Shown: positions 1 through 12,632, numbered from the stretch's first letter. The stretch: 64,000 nucleotides of DNA from Adenophora triphylla var. japonica (GCA_022495995.1 JAFEMH010002332.1:186001-250000); one strand, 5' to 3'. Made by a program: numbers and translations. Notes: a model not told the origin generated them from the letters alone.

Positions 1-2424
1 GCTCGCGCTACTACAATTCAAAGAAAATGCAAAGGGTTGTTCTTATCCTTCACAAGTGCTACATGAATATTAACTTGGGGCTCACGAACCCCCCAATCGC
101 GCATCTCCTCTGATTTTCCATTTGATAGATAAGCTTTCGTTGAATATGCTCACATGTCTTTCTCATGGTCCGAATACATTTTGCCTCACTTAATAAGTCA
201 GTTAAATGAGTTTGCATTCATTTTAAATATTCTTTCGAGAATGCTATCCAGTAGCAATTGAAGCTTAAACCTCTCACCATAGGAATCCATAACCTTATCC
301 TCACTAAGTAATACCCTTTCATTTCAAGATCGGCAAGTTTTGAAATCCTAAGGAAGAAGCCCATACAAGGGGCTCCTTTGACTCACAAAAGAAGGGACCA
401 CCTCCAAACCCAAGAGAGAAAAGGTAAACGCATCCTAAGGCATACGCTAGGGGCTATCGCAAGCAAACAAATCCGAAAGGCTGTTCTCGAAAAAAGGGTG
501 CCAAAAAAAAAAAAAAAAAAAACCCCTCCATCACTCCGAAATGAACCTCCCATCTCAAAGGTTGTAAAAATGAGACGTCGAGTGAAGGTCTTATCGTGAT
601 CAAGTTACCTGCTGAAATCACAACAAACTAACGAGAAGAAGCAACAAAGATTTCCTCTTGGACAAATCCCGTAAACCAATTCCAAGTCCATCCTCTCACT
701 TTTAGAGGATTCCATCACCACCCTTGACCTTGTCAAAATCAAAGTTAACCTCACTCTTAGAGGTTCTGAGGAAGCGACAACAAGAAAATCCCTTCACCTT
801 AGAGATCCCAAACACATCCCTCAAACCAACCTCTCAGCAAAAGGCCCAGCCGACCTCTCACTTTAAGAGGTCATATTAAGCGTCACCCAATGAACGATCG
901 CAACCCAAAGCCCAGCTACAACCGCTACCGGATGGCATACTCATTTTAAAGAAATGCATATTCAAATTTTTGAGTCACTTGTTATCCTACGTGAGCATAT
1001 TACATACTCTCTCCAAGTTTGGGAACTCATCCTATTCTTGAAATTCGTTCATTCGACTCCTCAAAACACTGTCTGCAAAAGTCTCACTGGGCTTCGCATC
1101 CGTGCCTCTCAGCGGCACTCCGGTAAAAGCAAGGAGACGCGCGCCAGGGACTACCCCCCTCGGCTTGCGAGAACAAAGGAACAACGAATCTTAACTTGAA
1201 AGACAGAAAAATAGAAGGGGCTATAATCAGTGTCAAATCCCAATTTTTCTTCCACTCCAGTCTTTTTTCTTCCACTCCAGTCTTTTTTCTTCCACTCAAG
1301 TCTTTTTTCTATTTTTCATTCTTTCCCATAAAGAAGATCAATGCAGTGGCAGCCTGCACGAAAATTATCACAGAACAGTCCTAAGAAGCAAGCAACAACG
1401 GAACACCCTACTCCTTCTAAAGTCAAGCCCGATTTCACCATCAATCGATTTTCTCTCTCCTATTCCAGCTTCAAATCAAAGCAACCATTATTTTTTTACT
1501 TATATAATTGGAATTTGATAAACCAATCAGTGAGGTCCATTCTCAAGCAATCAAAATATAATTATGAATAAAACGATTCTTCAAATGTCTCGACAAGTCT
1601 TCTTTTTCTACATCATAGGAAAATAGAGCCAAACACTGTCTTTCTGTCTGCAGGGGCTTCCATACACTTTGTGATTCTTATACTCTCCCAAAAGAGTCAA
1701 AACCCAAAAACGAGAGTGTCATACACGAATTCGGGATCCATTCCCACCTTCGAAAAATGTGCCCCTGCACATATACATTTCTGAGTCTTGTCCAGCGACT
1801 GATTGACTGTTGTTCGAAATGATGGGTCGCCTCCGTGGCCACAAGAATCTCTGTCTGCAATAGGGATACATTGAATCTCTCCAAGCTGGGGCTTTTGTTA
1901 AGCTGTTCTCTCGGGCTCTCTTCAGGTTTGCTTTGCATCATCGACTGGAGCTTCGTCATAGTCACCTCATCAAACATTAAGGCTCCCCTCAACGGAAACG
2001 GGTCGACTATGTGGTTCTTCAGAAAAGGCCAGGGGCCCTAACAAGAATCGGGGCTCCAACAAAGTCATATCTAGCAAGAAGGGCATCCCTTGTCATCAAG
2101 ATCAGCATGTGGCAAACTCTTTGAGTTAGTTGGAAACATAATTAATCATAAGGCCTCCTTATCAAATTAACATACTTTCAAAATGCCATCCTCTTTGGAA
2201 CCTTGTTTACAAAGTCACTCTTTGGTCTCCACAAATTTTCAAACCCTTCAAGTTTATCAAAAAACGTATCTCTGTGACTCTCAAGATGACTCGGTCCTAC
2301 CCCTTATCTCTGGACATCAAACTCCATCTTCTATCTTAGACACCTAATCAGCCTCGCCTTGCTTAAACCATAACCTTTCTGCTCAAATTGCCTTGTTTAG
2401 ACTTACCACAAATGTAAACACTAG
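1..2424 (+). mobile_element. Truncated 3' non-coding region of an Ogre-like gypsy element
   Basis: This stretch reads in the same order as 7740-9640 inside element A. Shared landmarks are 'atttcaagatcggca' (325 and 7973), the 'cctctcactttaagaggtcat' block near 855 and 8620, and the 'gggcttccatacact' block near 1645 and 9358. The same blocks appear reversed near 20570 in element B. It is therefore the internal 3' part of a third related element whose gag lies outside the window on the left. It ends where the LTR of A begins at 2425. The short open frames inside are not conserved as proteins and I do not call them genes. 2040-2424 has no match that I can see elsewhere in the window. Confidence 0.7.
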
Positions 2425-4139
2425 TGTAAGTGCTCCAATTTGAGTTGTTAGTATTTTCGTTAGAAAATTAACGAAAGTCTTAACATTCCTAACATTTCTA
2501 ATAATTCCTAACTTTTCTAACAAAGCAAGGGTAAAGTAGGGATTGCTATTTAAGGTTAAACCAAGAAAAGAATCTTAAAAAGAAAAGAAATTGCAAAAAT
2601 CCGAAACTGGTAAGCTGAAAAACAGTAACCAGTTTGAATATTTTCAAAAATATTCCTCTTGTCCAAAGCCTGGAGCAGCATTTAATGAACAGTGCACGCT
2701 TACACTCAGGTCCGCGCGGATGGTTTTGTAATTTTCAGAGGGCTATAAATTGAGCCCTTCAGTCTCAGAAAAAAAAGAAACAACAACTCACAGCACCACC
2801 TTTGGCGAAAATACTAGAGAAAACAGTGAGAATTCCCTTGAATTGTCACATTTTTCTCTTAATAATTTTCCCAAACCACACTAAATCACTCTCAAAACTC
2901 AAAGCTTCAAATACAAAACACAAAAGAAGATAGGTATAACCTCCTTCTTCCTACCCTAAATCTCTCATCCATGCATGCATCTCATACTTTGAAGATGTAA
3001 CTTGTTCATTTCTTGCCCTAGATCCAAGAGGATCACCATGGAAGTTCATCTCCATGGATGATCCTCTACAAGGATCAACATTTCTTTCAAAATTGTTTTC
3101 ACTTCTTACAAACATATTTTCAAAACCCTAAAAAACATTTTCATACATAAAATCTTGATTTCAAAGCTAAATCTCCCCTTCCCAAGCAAATGAAATGCTT
3201 AAGTCCTTATGTACCCTAAGGATGGCTTGATATAGTAGATCACCACTAAAATGTCTAGTGACTACTAATCAAAGCCTAAGGAGATGGGGACAAGTATGGA
3301 TGCCAAACCCCCTTTAAAATCATGTTTTTCTTCAAGAGAAAGTTGCTGTCCAGTAGCCTTCTTCTAAGACCTCTGTCCATGGTCTAATTTTTTGGACACA
3401 TAAGAACTTGGAATTTGGTGTTCACTACAAAATACTTTTTGTAGCCAACATCCATAGATTTCCAGAAATATTTTTACTTTATTTTTTGCGTGAGTATAAC
3501 TCCATTTTTCAAATTATCTTTTAAAGGTCAGTTCATCAGTCTCTGGAAATCCAGATTTCATATCTGAGATTTCCAGAAAGTTTTGGTCCACCAAAACATC
3601 TCCAAATGGAAAATTTCTTTTATAGAAACCTTATTTAAGGTGTTTTGAACAACTTTCATTCTTGGACTTTTCCCAGATTTTTAAGTTTTAAAGCTCTTAA
3701 ATCCGTTTTAAAATCAAGTGTCCACTGCCTTTTTCATTCTGGCAGAATTGGTTTCCAACTTCAAGAAATCTTTTGAGTACCAAAACTCAACCCAAAAATC
3801 ATACCAAAAATCATGGGACTTGTTTAATGTCTTATAAAAAGTTCCCAATTTTTAGTTTTCTCAGTTTAAACTTATTTTGGCCAAAGGAACACACACACAC
3901 ACACACACACACAAATGGTTTTTAAGCTTGGAAGACTCGTTTTTACGAGGCATTCCGGGTGAACACTAACGTTCTTCCCGGCGTGTAACGTGACCTCCGA
4001 ACCCAAATCTCTAATCTCGGGCATTTTTCAAAGTTTTGGCCCTTAAAACAAAAATGGCGTGGCGACTCCGTGTTTTTTGATTGATTTTCAAAGAAAAGAA
4101 AAATACCAATCTTTCGAAAAATGGCAACACATCGTTACA
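2425..4139 (+). repeat. 5' LTR of element A
   Basis: Starts TGTAAG and ends TTACA, directly before the primer site at 4141. The likely promoter is a TATA box at 2743-2750 (CTATAAAT). A perfect 10-bp palindrome TCCGCGCGGA lies 23 bases upstream at 2711-2720. An (AC)n microsatellite lies near 3892-3913. The last 200 bases, from that microsatellite to the end, resemble the end of the minus-strand LTR at 32882-33160, so A and B share ancestry. It aligns along its length with 13049-14900, apart from an indel of roughly 140 bases around 13525-13680. Confidence 0.85.
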
Positions 4140-4140
4140 G

Positions 4141-4158
4141 TGGCGACTCCGCTGGGGA
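4141..4158 (+). other. Primer-binding site of element A
   Basis: TGGCGACTCCGCTGGGGA begins one base after the LTR end. It starts with TGG, as expected for a site pairing with a tRNA 3' CCA end. This type is attributed to tRNA-Arg in Ogre elements; I state that from family knowledge and have not checked a tRNA set. The same 18 bases occur reversed at 32862-32879. Confidence 0.85.
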
Positions 4159-5003
4159 TTAAATAAGTTTTATCTTTTCAAAAAAAAAAAAGAAAAGCTT
4201 TTGTGGGTCAAGCTTCCGTCCCGGCATTCGAAACCATTTGTTGTGTGTGTGTTGGTTTTGCACATTTTGTGTTGTTTTTGGCCGCCTCGAAAAAGTCAAA
4301 ATTTTGACTATCGGACCCGTTGCCTTAAATTTTGAATTATGTGCTTATGTGTTCATTTACTTTAAAAAAAAAGATTTCCAAAAAAAAGGGATTTTCAAAA
4401 AAAAAAATCATTTTCAAAAAAAAAAAATCATTTTTTGCATGCATCATCCTTTTTAAGACACATATGAAAATTTCTATTTTACTCAGAAAAAGAAGATAGA
4501 CTGCTTGCACACTACGCGCACTTGGCCTTACACTGGCACAAATTATACACTGAATCCCAGCATGACACTGAGTCATCAAGAATTAACGATCATTTCATGC
4601 CTATTACGACCTAACTGACGACGAGTCAAGATCAATTGTGGACATTTATCAGTCCGAAACATGCCGACTTTTTGTCGAGCCCTCGGACATGATCTTGACT
4701 TTGACGTCAGCTTTGTCCGTAATTTACATCGAATGCTCGTTAAGACTCGATTACCCTCCAGACTTTTAGGATCGTTTTTCTTTTCGATCGGTGGGACCCG
4801 CTTGCCCTATAGGACCCTCGCCCGGGGCTGTCCGCCCTGGGAAGTCGAAATACAGGTGGAATACGAGGGGCTTATAGACGTAGTGATGGGGCCCACTGAT
4901 CCAGGATCCAGAGTAGTTTGCGAAAAAGAAGAGCAATCTTTTCCAACTGATTAGGTTAATAAAACATGTTTTAAGTAAACAAGAACAAATAACTGCATGT
5001 TAC
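4159..5003 (+). other. Untranslated leader of element A
   Basis: Non-coding leader between the primer site and gag. It contains several A-homopolymer runs (4350-4435). The open frames here are short and show no family signal. The sequence immediately at the gag start (4996-5010, tgcatgttacatgagcc) recurs in opposite orientation in the 3' non-coding region near 10370-10386. Confidence 0.6.
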
Positions 5004-7442
5004 ATGAGCCCAAAGCCCAAACACCTACCCTCCTTCGTTCCCAAACATCTGAACCCTCGTGTCTTTCCCCCCGCAGCTCCGCACAAAGCTTGGTTTCGGG
5101 CACCGGGTCACCGTTTGATCAGTTGGGAAGAGTCAAGCGCATCGTCAGCTTCACCGTTTGTTCCGACTTCGGGTTTCAGAATGTCTGCATTAGCCGGTAA
5201 CGATGGGGACAACATCACTCCGCCTCCTGGGACTCCTCAAACAGAACAACAATGGAATCAGTTAGCCGAACAGATGAGACTGCGACAAGAAGCACAGCTG
5301 AATAGCCTTATGGAGGCTATTAAGAGCCATGGTTTGGCCGCCAGCCTCAATCCCGATGGCACCTTCACCGTGGAAGAAGAGGAAGACCCCAATCCCAATC
5401 TTGGTCGCCCCGACTATTCCAGGATGCCACCGCCAACCTCCTACGGTACTACCACCAGAACCCATGCTTCTCGGTCGCTGGGTCAGCCAGCTTCCCAACC
5501 ACAGACCACTGGATCAGTGCAGCCTGACGAGACGAGCCAGTTCCCAGTTCCTCAGTGGGGACAAAATCAGTACGGAATGTCTTCTCATGGTTGGGGGTAC
5601 CTCGGAATGCCACAGCAAATTGGAATCCCACCTCAATTTGGAACCGATCAATCCGGGCCTTCGCAGCAACAGTTCAAAGTGCCACAACAACAGTTTGGAA
5701 TGCCCCCTATGCAGTTCGGGCCACTGTCAGGAGCCCCTCCTCAGAATGATGCTAGCTCAGCTGCTCCTAACACAGCTTTCACAAATCCATTTCTCACTCA
5801 GGCTTCGATGGGTTACCAAGCCTCCATCCCGGTTTCATCAAAATCACCCGGACCACAGTACCCCCCGGGTTATACACCATCGCCACAGCCAGCCATGCAA
5901 TTCAACAACCAGGGACAGCAGCCCGCACTTAAGCCTACTTATGGGCCTCACTCCGGAAATCCGAGCTACCCGGCTACATCAGGACTGCCTTCACCTTCTT
6001 TGCCAGTTGAAAATCAACAACAAGCCGCAAGGTTCTATCCCTTCGCCCAGGCTCCTACTCATGCTCCCCAGGGTAATTTGGTCCAAGGACAGGTTTTCAC
6101 CTATGCCCCGAATTATGGTATCCCTTCCACCAGTGTGCCGCCAGTGGTAACTCCTCTCTCCAGCTCAGTTACTGGTTTGAACGCTATGGCTCCACCACAG
6201 GACCCTCACCTGGCCTGGTTCATGGAACAACACAAGGAGATGAAAGCACAAATTGCTGAATTGACTACTAAGAAAGCTGCCTTCCGGCTTGCGAACCCGG
6301 ACTCCATTGTGCCCCTGCCCCATAAATTCGTGATGCCTAATCTAGATCTGTTTGATGGGACTGCATGCCCGAAAACTCACCTGGATACATACACTTTGGC
6401 AATGAAAGCTAAGGGATGCACAAACCAGCAGTTGGCCGACTACTTCAGTCTCTCTTTTAAGTCAGGGGCTTTGAAATGGTTCTTTCGATTGAAGCCTGAA
6501 GCCAGGGCCACATGGGACCAGATCACTAGTGCTTTCACAGAGATGTACAAAGCTAACTTGGAATGGGAAACAAATAGAGTTGATCTGCAGACAACAGTGC
6601 AGCGTCCCGACGAGAACATCGGGGACTTTTACAAGCGTTGGAATTTGAAACTTAGCGAAATGGCAACTCCTCCTTCTGACGAGGAGCAGTTAGACATCTT
6701 CCAGTCATGCTTGAAGCCGCATTTGAGAGCTTCCCTCAGCCACTTCCCCTACGCAGACTTGCGGGCAATGGTCAATTCCGGGGCTAAATTTGAAAAGGCT
6801 TATAATCAACAGTCGGCTGCTACACCTGCCTACAGATACCGGGCTTCATCCACCTCCAACACGACTCCTGCCCAGCCCTATTTGGGACAGGACTGTAACA
6901 ATGCCACTCCCTTTGTTCCCAAGAAACCTGATGCGTCCAGATCCCGGCTCCAAGACTTGAGAAACTTTGGGATGCCTTTGTGTGATATCTTCAGAGGTTT
7001 GGTAAAAGAAGGTTTGCTCCGGCCTTTTGATAATTATCAGCCTAGAAACCCCAATGCTCTGTTGGATACCTCCAAGCATTGTGCCTTTCATCAGTACCAT
7101 GGGCACCTGACAGATGATTGCGTCCCCCTGAAAAAGGCAATCCAAGGGTTGATTGAGCAAGGGAGGTTAGAGGTGCCTGAAGGGCCCAACACTATCAGTA
7201 ACCCGTTCCCTAGAAATAACAACCCGAATGTCAACATGGTCGAGTTTGGTGATTCAAGCCTTGTGGGTATAATGGAAGTTGACTCGCCCCTTTGTGAGGT
7301 CGAGGAACCAGTCATCGCAGGCAATGAAAATGGTTGGATTGAGCAGGAGATTGCCAAAGAAATCCTGATGGAAAAATCTGCAATAGCTCCCATCTCCAGC
7401 GTCGAAGAACAGATGCATGGTCCAACAGCAAAGAGCGGCTAG
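5004..7442 (+). CDS. gag: Gag polyprotein of element A (Retrotrans_gag core plus zinc-knuckle-like motif)
   Basis: An 812-residue open frame without stops. Residues 1-60 are basic. Residues 70-420 are rich in Pro and Gln, with repeated QFG-type patches. Residues about 435-600 form the capsid core, recognisable from the DLFDGTACPKTHLDTY, GALKWFF and IGDFYKRW stretches of the Retrotrans_gag family. Around residue 690 lies CAFHQYHGHLTDDC, a Cys/His cluster used by Ogre-type Gag in place of a standard CCHC knuckle, followed by LKKAIQGLIEQGRLEV. The start at 5004 is preferred to the internal Met at 5181, because the minus-strand gag at 31370 keeps a matching N-terminus (MSLQPKHLP versus MSPKPKHLP). 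The product should form cytoplasmic virus-like particles and package RNA. No protease follows; the frame stops at 7440-7442, and the next bases (actaggggctacc) are shared with element B. Confidence 0.9.
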   Translation: MSPKPKHLPSFVPKHLNPRVFPPAAPHKAWFRAPGHRLISWEESSASSASPFVPTSGFRMSALAGNDGDNITPPPGTPQTEQQWNQLAEQMRLRQEAQLNSLMEAIKSHGLAASLNPDGTFTVEEEEDPNPNLGRPDYSRMPPPTSYGTTTRTHASRSLGQPASQPQTTGSVQPDETSQFPVPQWGQNQYGMSSHGWGYLGMPQQIGIPPQFGTDQSGPSQQQFKVPQQQFGMPPMQFGPLSGAPPQNDASSAAPNTAFTNPFLTQASMGYQASIPVSSKSPGPQYPPGYTPSPQPAMQFNNQGQQPALKPTYGPHSGNPSYPATSGLPSPSLPVENQQQAARFYPFAQAPTHAPQGNLVQGQVFTYAPNYGIPSTSVPPVVTPLSSSVTGLNAMAPPQDPHLAWFMEQHKEMKAQIAELTTKKAAFRLANPDSIVPLPHKFVMPNLDLFDGTACPKTHLDTYTLAMKAKGCTNQQLADYFSLSFKSGALKWFFRLKPEARATWDQITSAFTEMYKANLEWETNRVDLQTTVQRPDENIGDFYKRWNLKLSEMATPPSDEEQLDIFQSCLKPHLRASLSHFPYADLRAMVNSGAKFEKAYNQQSAATPAYRYRASSTSNTTPAQPYLGQDCNNATPFVPKKPDASRSRLQDLRNFGMPLCDIFRGLVKEGLLRPFDNYQPRNPNALLDTSKHCAFHQYHGHLTDDCVPLKKAIQGLIEQGRLEVPEGPNTISNPFPRNNNPNVNMVEFGDSSLVGIMEVDSPLCEVEEPVIAGNENGWIEQEIAKEILMEKSAIAPISSVEEQMHGPTAKSG

Positions 7443-9019
7443 ACTAGGGGCTACCTATCTCTAAAGTAATCTTTTAAGTCAACCTTCGTAGGTTCTAGTA
7501 CTTCTCTTTTACCTAAGTCCTTTCTGGATATTGGTCGTTGTATTCCATTTTGGACATAGTAGTTAAATCTCTAACTTTTATATAAGTCTTTTTTCTTTTC
7601 TTGCTAGACTCGAGACATCACTTGCGCACCCACGTTACACTTAATTGAAATGGTTTTATCCTAGATGATCACTTGTGCTGCTCAACCACTAATTCTTTGA
7701 AATGATTAATATTCAAATTAATTGGAGTGAGAAAATCAATTGATATCCTTCTCAAATTGGGGCTTACCAACTCCCCATCTTGCATCTCATATGCTCACAT
7801 CATCCTCGTCATTTCTTTGCTCAATGAATTTGCACGGATCTTTTCTCATTTAAAGCTTAAGCAAGCAATGAGGACTTAATCTTGTTTAGGTCATCCGGTG
7901 GGGATTGCGGTTGAAGCCTCTCACCCATAGGAAAACCATTACCTCACCCTGCTAAACAATACCCTTTCATTTCAAGATCGGCATGTTTTGAAACCCCATT
8001 TAGCCATCACCTTTGCTCCTTGCCAAGAGAAGTCCAAGCAACGCCAAAAAAGTTAGCCTCGAGAGCCGGCAATGCAAGGAAAGATAAACCTCAACTCCCC
8101 AAAGAGACCTTCCAAGTTATCAAAAGAAGGATTTTAAATCCTCACAACTCAGCAAGGATCCTCAACGTCTCAGGAGGCTCTTAAAAAAAAAAAAGAAGAA
8201 GAAAGAAATAGAAAAGTTCAAGCAAGAACTTCAAAAAAAAAGGACTGTCGATCCTCACAATTCAGCAAAAGTCCCCGACTTCTCAAGAAGTTCTCCAATG
8301 ATCAAAAACGAACCTGAATTCTCGCAAGTTCGCAAAAAGTTGTCAATAGCTTGGATATTCCTCTCACCATCACCTTAAATCAATCCCGAGCCATCATCTC
8401 GATTTTAGAGGATATTCCCATTACCTTGATCAATCCCAAGCCATCCTCTCACTTTTAGAGGATATTCCAGTTACCATTACCCTCGCCTTTGGCCAAAGTC
8501 AAAATTTGACCTCTCATTCTTAGAGGTAATCAATCTTCCCCGCCATAGATCTCCCAAACACATCCCTACAAGCCAACCTCTCATCTTTAGAGGTTCACTA
8601 AGCAAAAGGCCCAGCCGACCTCTCACTTTAAGAGGTCATGACTTCCAAAATAACCCGACGGTCGATCGAAGCCCGGAAACCCTGCTACAGTCCCTACCGG
8701 ATAGTAATTTAATTCCAGGAGCTAAATCAAATTAATGCTTCATTGCTTGCTTAAATTGGAGCCAAATCCATCTCGGCTCAAATGATCCTCAATCAAAGAT
8801 TGTGCAAATTCAACCCTTCCCTTCGACACTTCATGTGAGCATATTTCATTTCCCCTCTGCAAACACTTGTCGTGGATGTCCCACTTGGGCTCCGCATCCG
8901 TGTCTTTCATCGACACTCCAAGGGGACATGTTCTTCAACTCTCCAATTTCCAGAAAATCCTCAAAGGTCCCCGAAATCTCAAATTTTCACACTCATTCTC
9001 TCTTCAATCGGGTTAAGCC

Positions 9020-9077
9020 CGAACTACGGCGACCTGAGCTCCTCATAATGAGGGGAACGTAGGCAACCATCACTGGT
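9020..9077 (+). other. Two-hairpin module, copy A0
   Basis: Reads GAACTACG, then a hairpin CCTCAT-a-ATGAGG, then CGTAGG, which can pair with the leading CTACG. ACCA-tcac-TGGT follows at 9066-9077 as a second small hairpin. The counterpart in element B is the reverse complement of 20831-20889, with CCTCA-caa-TGAGG and ACCA-gaca-TGGT. Confidence 0.5.
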
Positions 9078-10234
9078 CCGGTCGAAATCACAAACAAATC
9101 TCGAAAAATCCGGTCTAATCAAGGGTCGTCCCCATACGCAAATCCTCTTTAACTCTCGATATCAGTTGGCTTTCTCCTCGTGATTAATCAAAATATTTGT
9201 TCATATCAGATTTAGGGGTTGAATAACACGAACATTAACAAAGGGTTTTAAGCAGCTTTGTGATCATCATGAGTAAGACAAGTTTTCAAGTGTCTCGACA
9301 AGTCTTCTCTCTCTCCATCATAGGGAAATAGAGCCAAACACTGTCTTTCTGTCAGCAGGGGCTTCCATACACTTTTCCACACCTTGTTATGTTTATACTC
9401 TCTCAAAAGAGTCAAACCCAAAAGCAAGAGTATCATACACAAGTTTGGGAGACATTCCCACCTTTCAAAAAGATATGCCCCTGCACGTAAACATTTCCGA
9501 GTCTTGTCCAGTGACTGATTGACTAAGGTCTGAAAAGATAAGGTGCCTCCTCGGCCACATAATGACTCTGTCTGCAATAAGACTGCTCTGAATTTCTTCA
9601 CGCTGGGGCTTTGCTAAGCAGTTCTCCCAGGTTCTCCTGTATCAGATCTTCAAGCTGCGGCTTCTATAGTCATCTTTGGGTCCACATTGGGTTCTTCACT
9701 ACGAGATAGATTCGATCTTTATCAGATTATTTTCAGGATCGCTCTGCATTACCGATCAGATTGGGACTCTGCTAATTATGTCGGAATCACAACAAGGTTA
9801 TAAGATTGGGGTTTCCCAAGTCACTTCTTCAAAATCTGGACTTTGCCTACTCAGTTCTTCAAACCGGGGCTTTGCCAAAGAAGGGATCTTTCCTCGCTTT
9901 AATGGGATCCGGGGGCTTTGGACCTGAATTTTATCAAGTCTAGTCACATCAACAACTAGATTTTCAGCTTCAGAACTTGGTACATAGCAGCTTCCCGTAG
10001 CTTCGGAATCTAAGATCTGGGTTTCACCCGGCATTAGCAATTTCATCAAATCATTCTCCGAACAAGGTTTCGGCCAAGTCACGGCTCACCCAAATGAAAG
10101 AAGTTTCATTCATATCGACGTCAGCATCAGCTTCAAATGACCAAGATTGAGAGGGAAAATTTCAACCAAGACCCGGGATCCGAATCCAATCTCATCAAAA
10201 TTGAGGTCCATGTGATACTGTTAACAAAACCTCA

Positions 10235-10480
10235 TTAACAACCGCTGTTTAAATCGCGATCGAGGACTCTAACCCCCCACTTGCTCAAAATCTGTTCCAA
10301 ACAGTTTTCAGACACATACATCCCAATACAAACCCTCTCACCACATGCATTCCCACAAAAATCTCCCCAGGGCTCATGTAGCATGCACAAAACTTGAATC
10401 AATAGGAACAATCCTAAGTCATAATTTTCCTGCCAAAAGTTTAGGCTAAGTGCATCTCCAAAAGCAAGTAAATGCATCAT
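10235..10480 (-). other. Antisense open frame with a counterpart in element B
   Basis: An 81-codon frame antisense to element A. Its middle contains LCMLHEPWGDFCG and ENCLEQILSKWG. The plus-strand frame at 18910-19104, which is antisense to element B, carries LCMSHEPRA and GNCLRQVSSRWG in the same order. The DNA clearly aligns between the two, so shared ancestry is certain but protein coding is not proven. It has no recognised domain. It may be only an ancestral non-coding segment that happens to be open. Confidence 0.3.
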
Positions 10481-10572
10481 CTCGCGAGCACATGCAGTGA
10501 TACTCTCATAATCATTTTGGTTCTATGCATGCATCTGTCATCATGATTGTCATATATGCATCTTCCCCTCTT

Positions 10573-10756
10573 GAATCATAGGGCGACTTCCCAAAAATAG
10601 TCAAATCTTAGGGCGACTTCCCAAAAACAGTCAAATCATAGGGCAACTTTCCAAAAATAGTCAAATCATAGGGCAACTTCCCAAAAATAGTCAAATCATA
10701 GGGTGACTTCCCAAAAATAGTCAAATCTTAGGGCGACTTCCCAAAAACAGTCAAAC
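10573..10756 (+). repeat. 30-bp tandem array, first block (about 6 units)
   Basis: The unit is about tcatagggcgacttcccaaa plus aatagtcaaa, 30 bp with few substitutions. The same unit recurs at 12155-12632. Units abut without variable spacers, so this is a minisatellite and not a CRISPR array. Confidence 0.9.
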
Positions 10757-10810
10757 CTCGGGTGACTCCCAAATACCGTCAAACCATCAAAGACCGTCCC
10801 CAGCAGTTTT

Positions 10811-10889
10811 CGAACTACGTCCTGGCTTAATTCCTCTTAATGATACGTAGGTAGCCTATCACCAGGGCCAGCCACTTAACCAACACGGT
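10811..10889 (+). other. Two-hairpin module, copy A1
   Basis: Starts CGAACTACG, continues through ggcttaattcc and ends GATACGTAGGTAGCC. The CTACG and CGTAG ends can pair. The second hairpin is weak here (ACC-aacac-GGT, 10880-10890 region). Confidence 0.4.
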
Positions 10890-10957
10890 CATCCTTTTCC
10901 CCGATAATTATCGTAAGCTCGAATCTTCCCCAGCGAGAACACCTTCAAATAGTCTCC

Positions 10958-11870
10958 CTCAGGTACAAAACCTCAACTTAGGTTCATACTCCTGAACTAA
11001 GTCCCCATTTAGGCTCATACTCCTGAACCAAAACCTCAACTTAGATTCATACTCCTGAACTAAGTCTCCATTTCAGTTCATACTCCTGAACCAAAACCTC
11101 AATTTAGATTCATACTCCTGAACCAAAACCTCAACTTAGATTCATACTCCTGAACTAAGTCCCCATTTAAGTTCATACTCCTGAACCAAAACCTCAACTT
11201 AGATTCATACTCCTGAACTAAGTCTCCATTTCAGTTCATACTCCTGAACTAAGTCTCCATTTAGGTTCATACCCCTGAACCAAAACCTCAACTTAGATTC
11301 ATACTCCTGAACTAAGTCCCCATTTAAGTTCATACTCCTGAACCAAAACCTCAACTTAGATTCATACTCCTGAACTAAGTCTCCATTTCAGTTCATACTC
11401 CTGAACCAAAACCTCAATTTAGATTCATACTCCTGAACCAAAACCTCAACTTAGATTCATACTCCTGAACTAAGTCCCCATTTAAGTTCACACTCCTGAA
11501 CCAAAACCTCAACTTAGATTCATACTCCTGAACTAAGTCTCCATTTCAGTTCATACTCCTGAACTAAGTCTCCATTTAGGTTCATACCCCTGAACCAAAA
11601 CCTCAACTTAGATTCATACTCCTGAACTAAGTCCCCATTTAAGTTCATACTCCTGAACTAAAACCTCAACTTAGATTCATACTCCTGAACTAAGTCTCCA
11701 TTTCAGTTCATACTCCCGAACCAAAACCTCAATTTAGATTCATACTCCTGAACCAAAACTTCAACTTAGGTTCATACTCCTGAACTAAGTCCCCATTTAA
11801 GTTCATACTCCTGAACTAAGTCCCAATTTAGGTTCATACTTCTGAACTAAACCTCAACTTAGGTTCATCC
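10958..11870 (+). repeat. Tandem array of 'ttcatactcctgaac' units
   Basis: About 900 bp in which ttcatactcctgaac recurs roughly every 31 bp, alternating with 'caaaacctcaacttaga' and 'taagtccccatttaag' linkers. This gives a higher-order period near 62 bp and longer blocks of about 320 bp (compare 11100-11290 with 11400-11600). No coding frame is kept. Confidence 0.9.
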
Positions 11871-12154
11871 CCGACAAAAGCTAACGGAACCCCGTTTCTT
11901 TCTACGGCAGCAAACGTAAGACCGTCTATCCACTCAGAGTCCGTCCTCAGCAAAAGGATGCAAACCACCAAAGGAAATCATTCCAAATCAAGGTCCGAGG
12001 CACCAAAAACGCCATCATCAAGGTGCGAGGCACCTAAAAATGCCATCATCAAGGTTTGTGGCACCTAAACGCTGTCACTCCGGTTTCAACACACAACACG
12101 AGGAAAGCGATAAATCGCAATCATCCCCTAATTCGACAAACCGAAATCATTACC

Positions 12155-12632
12155 AGGGCGACTTCCCAAAAATAGTCAAACCATAGGGCGACTTCCCAAA
12201 AATAGTCAAATCATAGGGCGACTTCCCAAAAATAGTCAAGTCAAATCATAGGGTGACTTCCCCAAAATAGTCAAATCATAGGGCGACTTCCCAAAAATAG
12301 TCAAATCATAGGGCGACTTCCCAAAAATAGTCAAGTCATAGGGTGACTTCCTAAAAATAGTCAAATCATAGGGTGACTTCCCAAAAATAGTCAAATCATA
12401 GGGTGACTTTCCAAAAATAGTCAAATCATAGGGCGAATTCCCAAAAATAGTCAAATCATAGGGTGACTTCCCAAAAATAGTCAAATCATAGGGCGACTTC
12501 CCAAAAATAGTCAAATCTTAGGGCGACTTCCCAAAAATTGTCAAATCTTATGGCGACTTCCCAAAAATAGTCAAACCATAGAGCGACTTCCCAAAAATAG
12601 TCAAGTCATAGGGCGACTTCCCTAAAATAGTC
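12155..12632 (+). repeat. 30-bp tandem array, second block (about 16 units)
   Basis: Same unit as 10573-10756, with a six-base slip near 12237. Because 30 is divisible by three, the complementary strand has a spurious open frame of decapeptide repeats (TIFGKSPYDL), which I do not accept as a gene. The array aligns loosely with the 30-bp repeats reversed at 16193-16412 in element B. Confidence 0.9.

Noticed and set aside
378..599. 73-codon basic frame with KKKKKK run
   Set aside because: It crosses a poly-A tract and lies in retroelement non-coding DNA; no counterpart in the parallel region of element A.
12236..12514. 92-codon minus-strand frame of TIFGKSPYDL repeats
   Set aside because: It follows directly from a 30-bp tandem repeat with a period divisible by three; no start context and no non-repetitive part.
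10573..12632. Regular 30-bp direct repeats that look like a CRISPR array
   Set aside because: Units abut without unique spacers, the host is a plant, and the array lies inside a retrotransposon. It is a minisatellite.
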